Position numbers and translations under genes: made by a program
Part shown: one piece after another, positions 8,222-14,777 of the stretch
How positions within the stretch are numbered: the first letter of the stretch is position 1
How the letters are laid out: every line of letters starts with the position of its first letter
Source: a virus
DNA length: 64,000 bases
IMG/VR virus record: IMGVR_UViG_3300046834_000025
Coordinates: 1 to 64,000 of that record
Strand: one strand, 5' to 3'
The notes under the pieces: model-generated
What the model was told of the DNA's origin: nothing
Seen by the model: only the letters and a program-made list of their open reading frames with translations
The model's database searches: none

Positions 8222-8563
8222 TCACGTTGGGATGCTGCCGTCCTCCTCGAATCGCTTCTCTAGCATGAGGCAGAGGCTGTACATCGCGTGAGCGGGGTCT
8301 TGTCCTGTCGCCTCGAGGTCAAGGGCTGTTGCCGCCCACGGCGGGTGGATGCCTTCGAGCCGGAAGTCCTCTGTGGCGCGCAGATCGCCGATCAGTTCGA
8401 CTGAGGCGTCGTCGCCGAGAGCTCGTGAGACCTTGGTCGCAAGGCGGGACAGGGCAGCGAGAGGTGTCGGGGCACTAGCCTCGAAGCCCTCCATCGAAGC
8501 TTCCCAACTCCCAGTCTCGTCTTGAGCGTACAGGTCGCGGGACACCTTGTACACGAGGATCAT
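8222..8563 (-). CDS. Hypothetical protein, 113 residues
   Basis: Mixed alpha/beta protein beginning MILVYKVSRDLYAQDE with a central DFRLEGIHPPWA segment and a C-terminal helix. ATGA overlap with the upstream gene. Its 3' end faces the plus-strand membrane gene, 15 bp away. The N-terminal half has the rhythm of a small HicB-like fold (short strands, then a helix), but I cannot support that family. Confidence 0.7.
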   Translation of the reverse strand: MILVYKVSRDLYAQDETGSWEASMEGFEASAPTPLAALSRLATKVSRALGDDASVELIGDLRATEDFRLEGIHPPWAATALDLEATGQDPAHAMYSLCLMLEKRFEEDGSIPT

Positions 8564-9198
8564 GACGCAAGCCAGACGATGTGGTGGGATGCCTCAGCCA
8601 GTTCCCTGCGGAGCCTCGTGAGTTCCTGCACGCGGAACGCTGCGTAGTCGCCATCGTTCTCGTGGTACGCGCTGGTGCCGTCGTCGAAGGCTACGCCGTG
8701 GCCCACCGTGGTGTCGTCTGCATCCAGAACAGCGAAGACGGCGGGGTCGTCATGCCTGCGCTCCGGTGGCTTGGCAGTGTGGCAAGGACAGGCACAGTCT
8801 CCCTCGCCTGCGTGGCGCTGAGAGCACTCGTCATGGTAGCCGATCGAGCACTGCCTGTACCTCGGGTGGTCGTAGGGTCGGCGGTCTGTCCGGTCGGCAC
8901 CCGTGAGGCGGTCGGTGTACTGCGCGTCCGTCTCGCCAGGTAGAGCAGGCGGCATCTCGGGGTAGTACCTGCCCTTGGCAGGCAAGAGGGTCACGACCAG
9001 GTGGTCGATGAGGGACTGCTCTGTGACCTTCGTGACCACGTTGTCACCCGGCCAGGACTGCACGGCTGCAGTGATCGCAGCGGCAGTGAGGTGGCCTGCA
9101 AGGGTCTCGGTGCGATCTTTCCAGAACTCGACCTCTGCCTGAAGTCGCTGCACCTCTTCGAGGGTGGGTGTGTAGGGTGCGCTCTCGTTGTGGGTCAC
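8560..9198 (-). CDS. Hypothetical protein with Cys/His-rich centre
   Basis: 212 residues. An N-terminal coiled-coil-like helix (LEEVQRLQAEVEFWKDRTE) leads to a Cys/His cluster CSIGYHDECSQRH..CACPCH at about residues 119-141, likely binding zinc, and a C-terminal helix (QELTRLRRELAEASHH). GTG start has GAGAGG 6 nt upstream and overlaps the previous gene (GTGA). No family recognised. Confidence 0.7.
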   Translation of the reverse strand: MTHNESAPYTPTLEEVQRLQAEVEFWKDRTETLAGHLTAAAITAAVQSWPGDNVVTKVTEQSLIDHLVVTLLPAKGRYYPEMPPALPGETDAQYTDRLTGADRTDRRPYDHPRYRQCSIGYHDECSQRHAGEGDCACPCHTAKPPERRHDDPAVFAVLDADDTTVGHGVAFDDGTSAYHENDGDYAAFRVQELTRLRRELAEASHHIVWLAS

Positions 9199-9326
9199 AG
9201 ATTGCCTCTCGTCTCTGCCAGGGCTTCGCCGATCATGTGTGCGAGCTCGAGGCCGGTGACTGGGAGGTCGCCGACCTCGACCAAGCGTTCTTGCAGGTGT
9301 TCGAGGGCTGTTGTGCCGAGGCTCAT
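9195..9326 (-). CDS. Hypothetical protein, 43 residues
   Basis: Short helical protein (LGTTALEHLQERLVEVGDL). Start overlaps the upstream stop (ATGA) and its stop overlaps the next GTG. Supported mainly by coupling on both sides. Confidence 0.6.
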   Translation of the reverse strand: MSLGTTALEHLQERLVEVGDLPVTGLELAHMIGEALAETRGNL

Positions 9327-9505
9327 CGAGGCCACCACCAGTGACGGCGCTTGGTTCGTAGGACCTGTTGCGCTGCGAAGCCTCTCCTGGTGAGCACGTC
9401 CCACTCCTCAAGCGGGACGCGCTCGCCAGTGTTGTGCCTGCGCCAGAGGATCGCTGCCTCAGCTTGGATGTTGGCAAGCTCTTGTCGTGCCTCAGCCTTT
9501 GTCAC
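9323..9505 (-). CDS. Hypothetical helical protein, 60 residues
   Basis: Helical, Ala/Glu/Arg-rich (EARQELANIQAEAAILWRRH), ending in a Trp/Arg-rich tail. GTG start chosen to limit overlap with the upstream gene to 14 bp; a start 54 nt further upstream is possible. No family recognised. Confidence 0.6.
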   Translation of the reverse strand: MTKAEARQELANIQAEAAILWRRHNTGERVPLEEWDVLTRRGFAAQQVLRTKRRHWWWPR

Positions 9506-9902
9506 GGGCGATCCATCGCTGCAGGCGAACGGCTTCGATCCCACGCCGGACGGCTCCACCTTGCGGGCCAGCCCACGTAGCGTAGTCGTCGTTGAGGCCG
9601 AAGTGGTTGTAGAGCCTCTGTTCCTGCGCAGCCTTGAGCGGGCTGTCAGGATCGAAGTTCGGCGCGTCCGTCACCTGCTCCTTGGTGTACGGGACCTCGA
9701 TGCCGGTCTCCGTGAGGACGGCATGGCTGGTGGGGATGACGTTCTCGTTGAGGCCGAACAGGCCGGTGTGCACGCCGATCCACTGCGGCTCGCCGGACTC
9801 GCTGTCCAGGTAGACCTCTCCTGCCTTGCCGATCTTCGCACCGTCGACCGTGCTGAACACGTCGGTGCCCTTGACCCTGGTGATCTGATCCTTGAGAAAC
9901 AT
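9492..9902 (-). CDS. PRC-barrel-like protein
   Basis: 136 residues. The N-terminal ~75 residues read like a PRC-barrel domain: GTDVFSTVDGAKIGKAGEVY..GEPQWIGVHTGLFG. The C-terminal part is helical and polar. The ATG has a very strong AAGGAGG 7 nt upstream, fitting a fresh start of translation after the hairpin upstream. PRC barrels are small interaction domains; the role in the phage is unknown. Confidence 0.7.
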   Translation of the reverse strand: MFLKDQITRVKGTDVFSTVDGAKIGKAGEVYLDSESGEPQWIGVHTGLFGLNENVIPTSHAVLTETGIEVPYTKEQVTDAPNFDPDSPLKAAQEQRLYNHFGLNDDYATWAGPQGGAVRRGIEAVRLQRWIARDKG

Positions 9903-10012
9903 GGCGTTCCCTCCTTGGTTGGTATGTTGAAGGTACCCAAGAGAAGGTAGTTTGAAACGGGCTGGTGTGGGTAAGACGTTGGTGTCAGGAGTCCTCTCAA
10001 AGCCTGCCTCTC

Positions 10013-10044
10013 GCTCGCCCCCCTTCTTCGGGAGGAGGGCGAGC
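10013..10044 (-). terminator. Hairpin, probable transcription terminator
   Basis: GCTCGCCC and GGGCGAGC form an 8-bp stem around a loop that can itself pair in part. It lies 9 nt after the stop of a minus-strand gene and before a gene with a strong new ribosome site. No U-tract follows, so it may act as an RNA-processing or stability element instead. Confidence 0.5.
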
Positions 10045-10053
10045 GTTGTGTTG

Positions 10054-10245
10054 TCAGGCATCATCTGCGCCACCCTTGTGTTGCTGCGCAGTCGCCTCAC
10101 GAACCATCTGTCCGACCAGGTAGAGTGCCTGGCTCTGCGTGAAGCCTGCCGCAACGTAGGCAAGGAAGATCTCGTGCAGGCTGACGGCCATCTCTGCCAT
10201 CGCGGTCATGGGGTCTTCTGGCTTCTGCTGCATCACGGGGTCCAC
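10054..10245 (-). CDS. Hypothetical protein, 63 residues
   Basis: Helical acidic protein with a Met/Ala-rich centre (TAMAEMAVSLHEIFLAYVAA) followed by GFTQSQALYLVGQMVREA. GTG start overlaps the upstream gene by 13 bp. The helical C-terminal half resembles small phage proteins found near nucleotide-binding genes, but no family is certain. Confidence 0.65.
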   Translation of the reverse strand: MDPVMQQKPEDPMTAMAEMAVSLHEIFLAYVAAGFTQSQALYLVGQMVREATAQQHKGGADDA

Positions 10246-10481
10246 CCATTCACTCGTGCGGAGAGACGGTATCGCGGGACGGTCGCGCGGACGAACGCAT
10301 CGAAGTACTCCTCGCTCAGACCGTGTTCGGTGAGTGCCCGCTTCAGGTCGTTGTAGGTGATGCTGCTGCCGTACTTCCGGTTTGCCCTGGTCGCGCTCTC
10401 GAAGACGACACGGAGCGCGGCATCCTGCTTGTCCTTGAAGAAGAACCCAAGCCGCTCAAGCTGCTTCTCAAGATCGCTCAT
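10233..10481 (-). CDS. Hypothetical protein, 82 residues
   Basis: Helical, basic protein (LEKQLERLGFFFKDKQDAA, then YNDLKRALTEHGLSEEYFD). ATG overlaps the upstream stop. No family recognised. Confidence 0.65.
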   Translation of the reverse strand: MSDLEKQLERLGFFFKDKQDAALRVVFESATRANRKYGSSITYNDLKRALTEHGLSEEYFDAFVRATVPRYRLSARVNGWTP

Positions 10482-10597
10482 CGACCCACCCAGTCCTTCC
10501 CGCAGGAGCAGTAGTACGCTCGCTTCCGAGAGTGGCCGTAGATGTCCGGCAACACGGCTGCGCGGTGTCCTCTCAGACGGTGCCACCAGGTCTTCAT
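10478..10597 (-). CDS. 39-residue C-x-C zinc-ribbon-like peptide
   Basis: Begins MKTWWHRLRGHRAA and ends YYCSCGKDWVGR. The W-W-H-R-x-x-G-H start and C-x-C-G end resemble small actinophage proteins of about this size. ATGA overlaps on both sides support it. Confidence 0.65.
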   Translation of the reverse strand: MKTWWHRLRGHRAAVLPDIYGHSRKRAYYCSCGKDWVGR

Positions 10598-10854
10598 GGC
10601 AGTGGGTAGTCGGGACCGGCGACGATCTCATACACGCCGTAGGTCCAGGAGTGCGAGCTACCCTGGTGGTCGCAGGACGCACCCATGAACCAGCCGTGAG
10701 CGTCGATCCAGGCGATGCGGTCTGCACGCTCGCTCTCGAGCAGGCAGGCACGCTGTGCGCTGGCTTTCTGTCGGGAGCGAACGAGAGAGCCCACGGGCGG
10801 CAGGATGATGGGCAGGTCGCCAGGAGTGCCCTTGCGCCGGTCGGTCGTGATCAT
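10594..10854 (-). CDS. Hypothetical protein, 86 residues
   Basis: Arg-rich N-terminus followed by WIDAHGWFMGASCDHQGSSH, aromatic and His/Cys-rich. ATG with AAGGAAACC upstream, a variant of the ribosome-site cassette used across this genome. No family recognised. Confidence 0.65.
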   Translation of the reverse strand: MITTDRRKGTPGDLPIILPPVGSLVRSRQKASAQRACLLESERADRIAWIDAHGWFMGASCDHQGSSHSWTYGVYEIVAGPDYPLP

Positions 10855-10865
10855 GTTGGTTTCCT

Positions 10866-11363
10866 TCAGGGTCGACGGATGGTGACTGTGTCTGCCTCGT
10901 TGGAGAGGTAGTCTGAGAGAAAGCCTTCTGCGCGCTGCAGGCTCGCGAGGATGTGGTCACGGTCGGCAGGCTGCATCGTGACGCACACGTTGTACATCGC
11001 CTCGTAGCTGCAGAGCATCGCGGCTCGCAGGAGTTCCACGGCAAGCTCTTCGGTCGACGGCGGTCGTGGGACGTTGATGGAGGCCATCATCTGCCCGCGC
11101 TCGAGTTCCTTGATCTTGCGCTGCAGCCGCTCGACCTCCGGCTCCGGCATCTCCTCTGCTGCACGGCGGTTCTTGACAGTCTCCGGCTCGTTGGCCTCGA
11201 TCGATCCCATTGCGCTGGCACGTCCCTTCGGTGGCGGTGGTGGTGTGGTGATGTCGGTCGTGGGCTGCTTGTCGAGGATCCTTGCTGCCTGCCTGCGCAG
11301 CCTGCTGTTGAGCGTAGTCGGTTCCCCGTGCGGGTCACGCCAGTCCTGGTCGCCCCAGGCCAT
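10866..11363 (-). CDS. Hypothetical protein with coiled-coil segment
   Basis: 165 residues: Pro-rich linker (TTPPPPPKG) between a basic N-terminus and a coiled-coil (EVERLQRKIKELERGQ), then a helical C-terminal domain (AVELLRAAMLCSYEAMYNV). TGATG overlap with the upstream gene. No family recognised. Confidence 0.68.
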   Translation of the reverse strand: MAWGDQDWRDPHGEPTTLNSRLRRQAARILDKQPTTDITTPPPPPKGRASAMGSIEANEPETVKNRRAAEEMPEPEVERLQRKIKELERGQMMASINVPRPPSTEELAVELLRAAMLCSYEAMYNVCVTMQPADRDHILASLQRAEGFLSDYLSNEADTVTIRRP

Positions 11364-11524
11364 CAGAGCCAGACCGGGTAGAACGACTGGACAACGGCGT
11401 TGCAGTCGATGCAGGCACGCGGCTCTGTGTTGGCGGGAAGCTGGACAGCGAACGTGCTGTTGCCTCTTGCCCTCCAACAGGTCGGGCAGAGCGCGTGCAG
11501 TTCGAGGTTGTTGCGCGGCTTCAC
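11363..11524 (-). CDS. Small zinc-ribbon protein
   Basis: 53 residues with CPTC near the N-terminus and CIDC near the C-terminus, the arrangement of a treble-clef or zinc-ribbon fold. GTG start with AAGGAGG 4-5 nt upstream, overlapping the previous stop. Function unknown. Confidence 0.65.
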   Translation of the reverse strand: MKPRNNLELHALCPTCWRARGNSTFAVQLPANTEPRACIDCNAVVQSFYPVWL

Positions 11525-11685
11525 TGCTCCTCCTTGATGATGCCGAGTAGCTTGAACAGACCAGCACGGCACCGTCTGCCTTCAGTGCCACGCTGCTTGT
11601 GGAACGGTGGTGGCGCGAGCAACCAGTTCTTCTGCCACCATTTCAACGGCGGCAACGGCTCTCCGCAGAATTGGCACTGCCTCAT
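11521..11685 (-). CDS. Small Cys/Trp-rich protein
   Basis: 54 residues: CQFCGEPLPPLKWWQKNWL, then a basic helical tail. ATGA overlap with the upstream gene and overlap with the downstream GTG. Only one CxxC pair plus a later Cys is visible. Confidence 0.62.
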   Translation of the reverse strand: MRQCQFCGEPLPPLKWWQKNWLLAPPPFHKQRGTEGRRCRAGLFKLLGIIKEEQ

Positions 11686-11987
11686 CGGCCTTCCCTCCCA
11701 CTGTTGAAGCCTGCCTTGAACGCTTCGAAGACGGTCACAGGGTTCGTGAGCACGTCCTCTGTTCCCCAAGCTGCCCAAGCACGGTCGAACGCGCGGTCAG
11801 GACCAGAGCCGTCGCGGTTCACAACACGCTCGAGGTGGATGACCTCGATCACCTGCCACTTCAGGTCTGGTTTGCTGGCGTTCATCTCGTCGACGACAGC
11901 CCACGCGAACTCTGCCGTGCCGGTGACGGTGCCGTAGCTGATCCAGCCGTCGTTGGGGTCGAAGTACTCCAAGCGGTGTTGCTTCAT
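11682..11987 (-). CDS. Hypothetical protein, 101 residues
   Basis: Aromatic-rich alpha/beta protein (YFDPNDGWISYGTVTGTAEFAWAVVDEM), ending in the helix FEAFKAGFNSGRE. Start overlaps the stop of the 31-residue ORF. No family recognised. Confidence 0.67.
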   Translation of the reverse strand: MKQHRLEYFDPNDGWISYGTVTGTAEFAWAVVDEMNASKPDLKWQVIEVIHLERVVNRDGSGPDRAFDRAWAAWGTEDVLTNPVTVFEAFKAGFNSGREGR

Positions 11988-12079
11988 CGTGACAACCACC
12001 CACAACTCATCGCGTGACCCAGACCGAACCGCAATCGGAGACAGGCGGGACAGACGAACAGGTTCACCAACCAGGCCAT
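11984..12079 (-). CDS. 31-residue Cys-containing peptide
   Basis: Begins MAWLVNLFVCPACLRLRFG with one CPAC pair. It is framed by TGATG with the upstream gene and ATGA with the downstream gene. The coupling is the main support; the sequence is short and could be an unused frame. Confidence 0.45.
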   Translation of the reverse strand: MAWLVNLFVCPACLRLRFGLGHAMSCGWLSR

Positions 12080-12633
12080 CAGAGGAGTTCCTGGTCTGGC
12101 GTGATCTCCAGCATGGTGACTTCCTCATCACTCTCGCCCGCCGCACGGAGAGCCGCGAGGAACGCCGTCGTCGCAGTACGCTTCTGGTCGTCGGTCGCCT
12201 CGATCGCGGACAGGGCTTGCACGAGCGCAACGGCCATGACACGGACTTTGGCTTGTTCTACCTCAACCAGCTTGCCACTGATCATGTCGGCGAAATCGAG
12301 TCCGAGAAGCCGTGCGCGGCGTTCCAGGACCTTGAGAGCGATCTCGACTGCACGCGGGTCGCCGGACAGTGCTCGTCCCCAGATGCCGTCCTGCAGGTCG
12401 TCGAGCCGCATCTCCTCGAGCCTGATCGCTTCTGCCCGCTTGAAACCGACGTTCTCAGGACGGCTGATCGCGCGGTGGAAGATCCTGCTGGCGTTCGAGA
12501 AGCCGTGTTCCTTCTCGATCTTGGTGAAGCTCTTGCCACGGATGCGCTCTTGCATCACAATCGCTTCGGCTTCGAGCATCGCCTTCTCTTGCTCAGCCGT
12601 CAGCGTTCTACCGAGGTTCTTCCTGGTCGCCAC
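12079..12633 (-). CDS. HTH protein, probable terminase small subunit
   Basis: 184 residues. Helix-turn-helix region GKSFTKIEKEHGFSNASRIF, followed by LDDLQDGIWGRALSGDPRAVEIALKVLERRARLLGLD, a pattern seen in phage small-terminase-like HTH proteins that act on packaging sites. GTG start with GAGAGGA 6 nt upstream. It lies about 5 kb upstream of the large terminase, more distant than usual, so the assignment is inference; a DNA-binding regulator is the alternative. Confidence 0.55.
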   Translation of the reverse strand: MATRKNLGRTLTAEQEKAMLEAEAIVMQERIRGKSFTKIEKEHGFSNASRIFHRAISRPENVGFKRAEAIRLEEMRLDDLQDGIWGRALSGDPRAVEIALKVLERRARLLGLDFADMISGKLVEVEQAKVRVMAVALVQALSAIEATDDQKRTATTAFLAALRAAGESDEEVTMLEITPDQELL

Positions 12634-12919
12634 CGTTGTCCTCTCCCAACAGACCGTCGATGAACGAGAGCAGGATGTCGGCAAGCTCAGGACAGTTGCC
12701 GAACGACGCACCAGGAATCCACGGGTGTCGCTTACCGTCGATGCCGATGTAGTCGAGGTTCGCTCGCGCGTGCCGAAGAGCCCATTCGAGTTTCGAGTGG
12801 TGGCCGATCGGAAAGAAGTCGGTCTCCAGGTCGAACGGTCCAGGTGCGACCGGCGTGCGGGTGATCAACAGACCGGGCTTGCCTTCGACGGTTGAGACAG
12901 ACCAGGAGTTCGCGCTCAT
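12608..12919 (-). CDS. Hypothetical protein, 103 residues
   Basis: Mostly beta with a central helix (SKLEWALRHARANLDYIGID) and an acidic C-terminus (GEDNGGDQEEPR). The start is preceded by the exact GAGAGGAAACCG cassette found before many genes here. The 3' end overlaps the HTH gene by 26 bp. No family recognised. Confidence 0.7.
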   Translation of the reverse strand: MSANSWSVSTVEGKPGLLITRTPVAPGPFDLETDFFPIGHHSKLEWALRHARANLDYIGIDGKRHPWIPGASFGNCPELADILLSFIDGLLGEDNGGDQEEPR

Positions 12920-12939
12920 CGGTTTCCTCTCAAGAGATG

Positions 12940-12978
12940 GCCGGTCCCCTGCCCTGTGACAGAGGGCAGGGGACCGGC
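12940..12978 (-). terminator. Perfect 16-bp stem-loop
   Basis: GCCGGTCCCCTGCCCT pairs perfectly with AGGGCAGGGGACCGGC around a 7-nt loop. It stands between the micropeptide gene and the next cassette-led gene on the minus strand. There is no U-tract. Termination, RNA protection or processing are all possible. Confidence 0.6.
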
Positions 12979-13037
12979 TCTGCAACCCGTGGTAGCTCAC
13001 CGCCTCTGTGTACGGACGGGCCTCACCGTGGGTTGTT

Positions 13038-13109
13038 CTAGAGGACGGCCACCAGCCACACGATCAGGCAGATGGCGACCAGGACGCCGACGATGGTCCA
13101 GATGTTCAT
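13038..13109 (-). CDS. 23-residue membrane micropeptide
   Basis: Encodes a single hydrophobic helix beginning MNIWTIVGVLVAICLIV. Its ATG overlaps the upstream stop as TGATG. Similar in size and character to the 20-residue peptide at 7.2 kb. Function unknown. Confidence 0.55.
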   Translation of the reverse strand: MNIWTIVGVLVAICLIVWLVAVL

Positions 13110-13393
13110 CAGAGAACGTCGTCCTGCTGCTCCGCCGACTGGTCCGGCGAAACGAGGTCCGGGTGCGCCTGCAGGAACGCGACACGCTTCTCAGCGGCGG
13201 TGACGGCGGCGTCGGCGGAGATGACCTCGTCCTTCTTCTCGAGCAGGATGCGCTCGTACTTCTCGATCAGCGCGGGGTTCTCCGCGTCGATGCGCTCCTT
13301 GCGCTTGCGCGCCGTCTCGAGCACACGCTGCGCGGTCTCGAGCTCGTCCTGCGCGCGCTGCTGCGGGGTCCGGCGTTCCCTGGTGTTGGCCAC
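13109..13393 (-). CDS. Coiled-coil protein, 94 residues
   Basis: Nearly all helix, rich in Glu, Lys, Arg and Ala (QQRAQDELETAQRVLETARK, then EKYERILLEKKDEVISA). GTG start with GAGGAG upstream. First gene of the long minus-strand unit that runs to the terminase, downstream of a TATGAT box. Possibly a scaffold-like or structural helper; not recognised. Confidence 0.7.
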   Translation of the reverse strand: MANTRERRTPQQRAQDELETAQRVLETARKRKERIDAENPALIEKYERILLEKKDEVISADAAVTAAEKRVAFLQAHPDLVSPDQSAEQQDDVL

Positions 13394-13427
13394 CCTGATC
13401 TCTCCTCTGATTGATTCCGTTTGATAC

Positions 13428-13433
13428 ATCATA
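13428..13433 (-). promoter_or_regulatory. Candidate -10 box for the leftward small-gene operon
   Basis: TATGAT on the minus strand, 35 nt upstream of the coiled-coil gene and at the edge of the noncoding region. No convincing -35 box at 16-18 nt. Confidence 0.35.
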
Positions 13434-14137
13434 CCGCGACCGGTGCGCTTTCGCTGCAGTTTCGCCGACCTCGATACACCTCGACAGTTCTTCCGGCTCA
13501 CGGTAGTTTGCCGTCCTCGTGCCCGTAGGTGACGGTCTCTCTGCCGGTCTCCTGACGGTGGTGGTGGCCGGTCGCTACCGTCGGGCCGGGTCCAGAGATC
13601 GGCACGTAGGGCCAGACGGTAGGCTGGCACCTCTGTGCCTGGCCGCAACCTACTAAAGACCGCGTGCTCTGCGGGCTGCTCTCGCGACCGAGCACGGTCT
13701 GCTCTCGCTACCGGCAGGCCGGTCGCAAAGGCACCGCGCGGCGAAACGCCGCAGGCGTGCCGCTCTCGCGGGCGGGTGTACCCTGGTGCACGAAAGAACG
13801 ACTGACCGCTCTCTGGCAGAGACGGCAACCTCTGGCCACTCTGGGCCAGTTATGCCGTCTCGTCGAGAGGCCGGTCTGTATCAGCGACCGAGCACGGACG
13901 CCGTTGATCTTGAGCGCGGGCTCCTGGTACAGAGTGGCCGTAGGCGGGCATCTCTGGACCTGGACGGTTCGCGCGGTGTGCAAAGACGCGGCATGCCCGA
14001 GGCACGGCAGCCCGACCAGGTGCCACCACCGGTGGACAGAGGTGCAACTCGGCACGGTGACAGTCTGTGCCGAAGTACCGGCTGTTCGGCCTCAGTGTCG
14101 AGGCACAAGGTTGCGGAACTTGTTTCCTCGCGCCGAG

Positions 14138-14181
14138 ACCCGTTGTCCAGCTTTCAGTTTGGTTGTTGTTGGCGCGCAACG
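14138..14181 (+). repeat. 44-bp direct repeat, copy A
   Basis: Starts ACCCGTTGTCCAGC and ends TTGGCGCGCAACG. Matches copy B at 14505-14548 with three mismatches by hand alignment. The two copies flank the AT-rich tract and the 21-bp repeats. Confidence 0.85.
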
Positions 14182-14445
14182 CCGTCCCGACCAGGTGGGA
14201 GTCCCGTGGGAGTGGGAAGACACTGGGAACAGTCCCGACCGTTCCAAATCGATTCTTATTCTTATCGATGAAAATTTAAATCGAATCTGCGTCCAACCAA
14301 TCTAATCCCACACACTCCCCACTCCCACCACCCATTTCCAGGACAAACCAGGACAAAACGGATCGTTTACTTTTCGATGGTGTACCGCCGTCGAAAGTTA
14401 TTGCACCGCAGTGAAATATACGCGCGGCGAAATCGGCTGCGACAG

Positions 14446-14502
14446 AAGCGACCGGCGCTTGATTCTAAGCGACCGGCGCTTGATTCTAAGCGACCGGCGC
14501 TT
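14446..14502 (+). repeat. 21-bp tandem repeats (iteron-like), 2.7 copies
   Basis: Two exact 21-bp units followed by 15 bp of a third. Each unit contains AAGCGACCGGCGCTT, an imperfect palindrome. About 160 bp upstream lies an AT-rich tract with ATCGAT repeats and AAAATTTAAAT. Iterons beside AT-rich DNA and a primase-helicase gene fit an origin of replication. Confidence 0.8.
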
Positions 14503-14504
14503 AA

Positions 14505-14548
14505 ACCCGTTGTCCAGCATCCAGTTTGGTGGTTGTTGGCGCGCAACG
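14505..14548 (+). repeat. 44-bp direct repeat, copy B
   Basis: Second copy of the ACCCGTTGTCCAGC...GGCGCGCAACG repeat, adjoining the last 21-bp unit. Confidence 0.85.
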
Positions 14549-14777
14549 GCTCTCGCCGTCGAGGTTTCTTCGCGAGTGGCGGTGGTCCGGCTGGCTGGCG
14601 GCGTGCTGATTTTGGGGGCTCTGCCAGGTTCTCGGCAGTCCGGTTCACTCCCCCACAGTCAACCACGGTGGGAGTCGATGGAAGTCCTTTGCAACCGAAC
14701 CACCCTCAAACCGTCATTTCACGGTTGTTAGTCCCGCAACCCCGCGAGCCCCGAACCACTCCCACACAAACCCCTGA

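Larger units (their letters stand above)
13434..14777. other. 1.3-kb noncoding, repeat- and hairpin-rich region
   Basis: No frame here has a ribosome site and credible protein. It holds several inverted repeats: GAGACGGC with GCCGTCTC near 13.82-13.86 kb, and a nested GTAGG/CCTAC stem near 13.62-13.66 kb. There is a repeated GCGACCGAGCACGG (13.68 and 13.88 kb), a 44-bp direct repeat, 21-bp tandem repeats and an AT-rich stretch at about 14.245-14.287 kb. The 22 nt at 13824-13845 are the exact reverse complement of 19959-19980. Together these suggest structured RNA plus a replication origin. Confidence 0.6.

Noticed and set aside
14446-14502. Possible CRISPR array
   Set aside because: The 21-bp units are head to tail with no spacers between them; they are simple tandem repeats.
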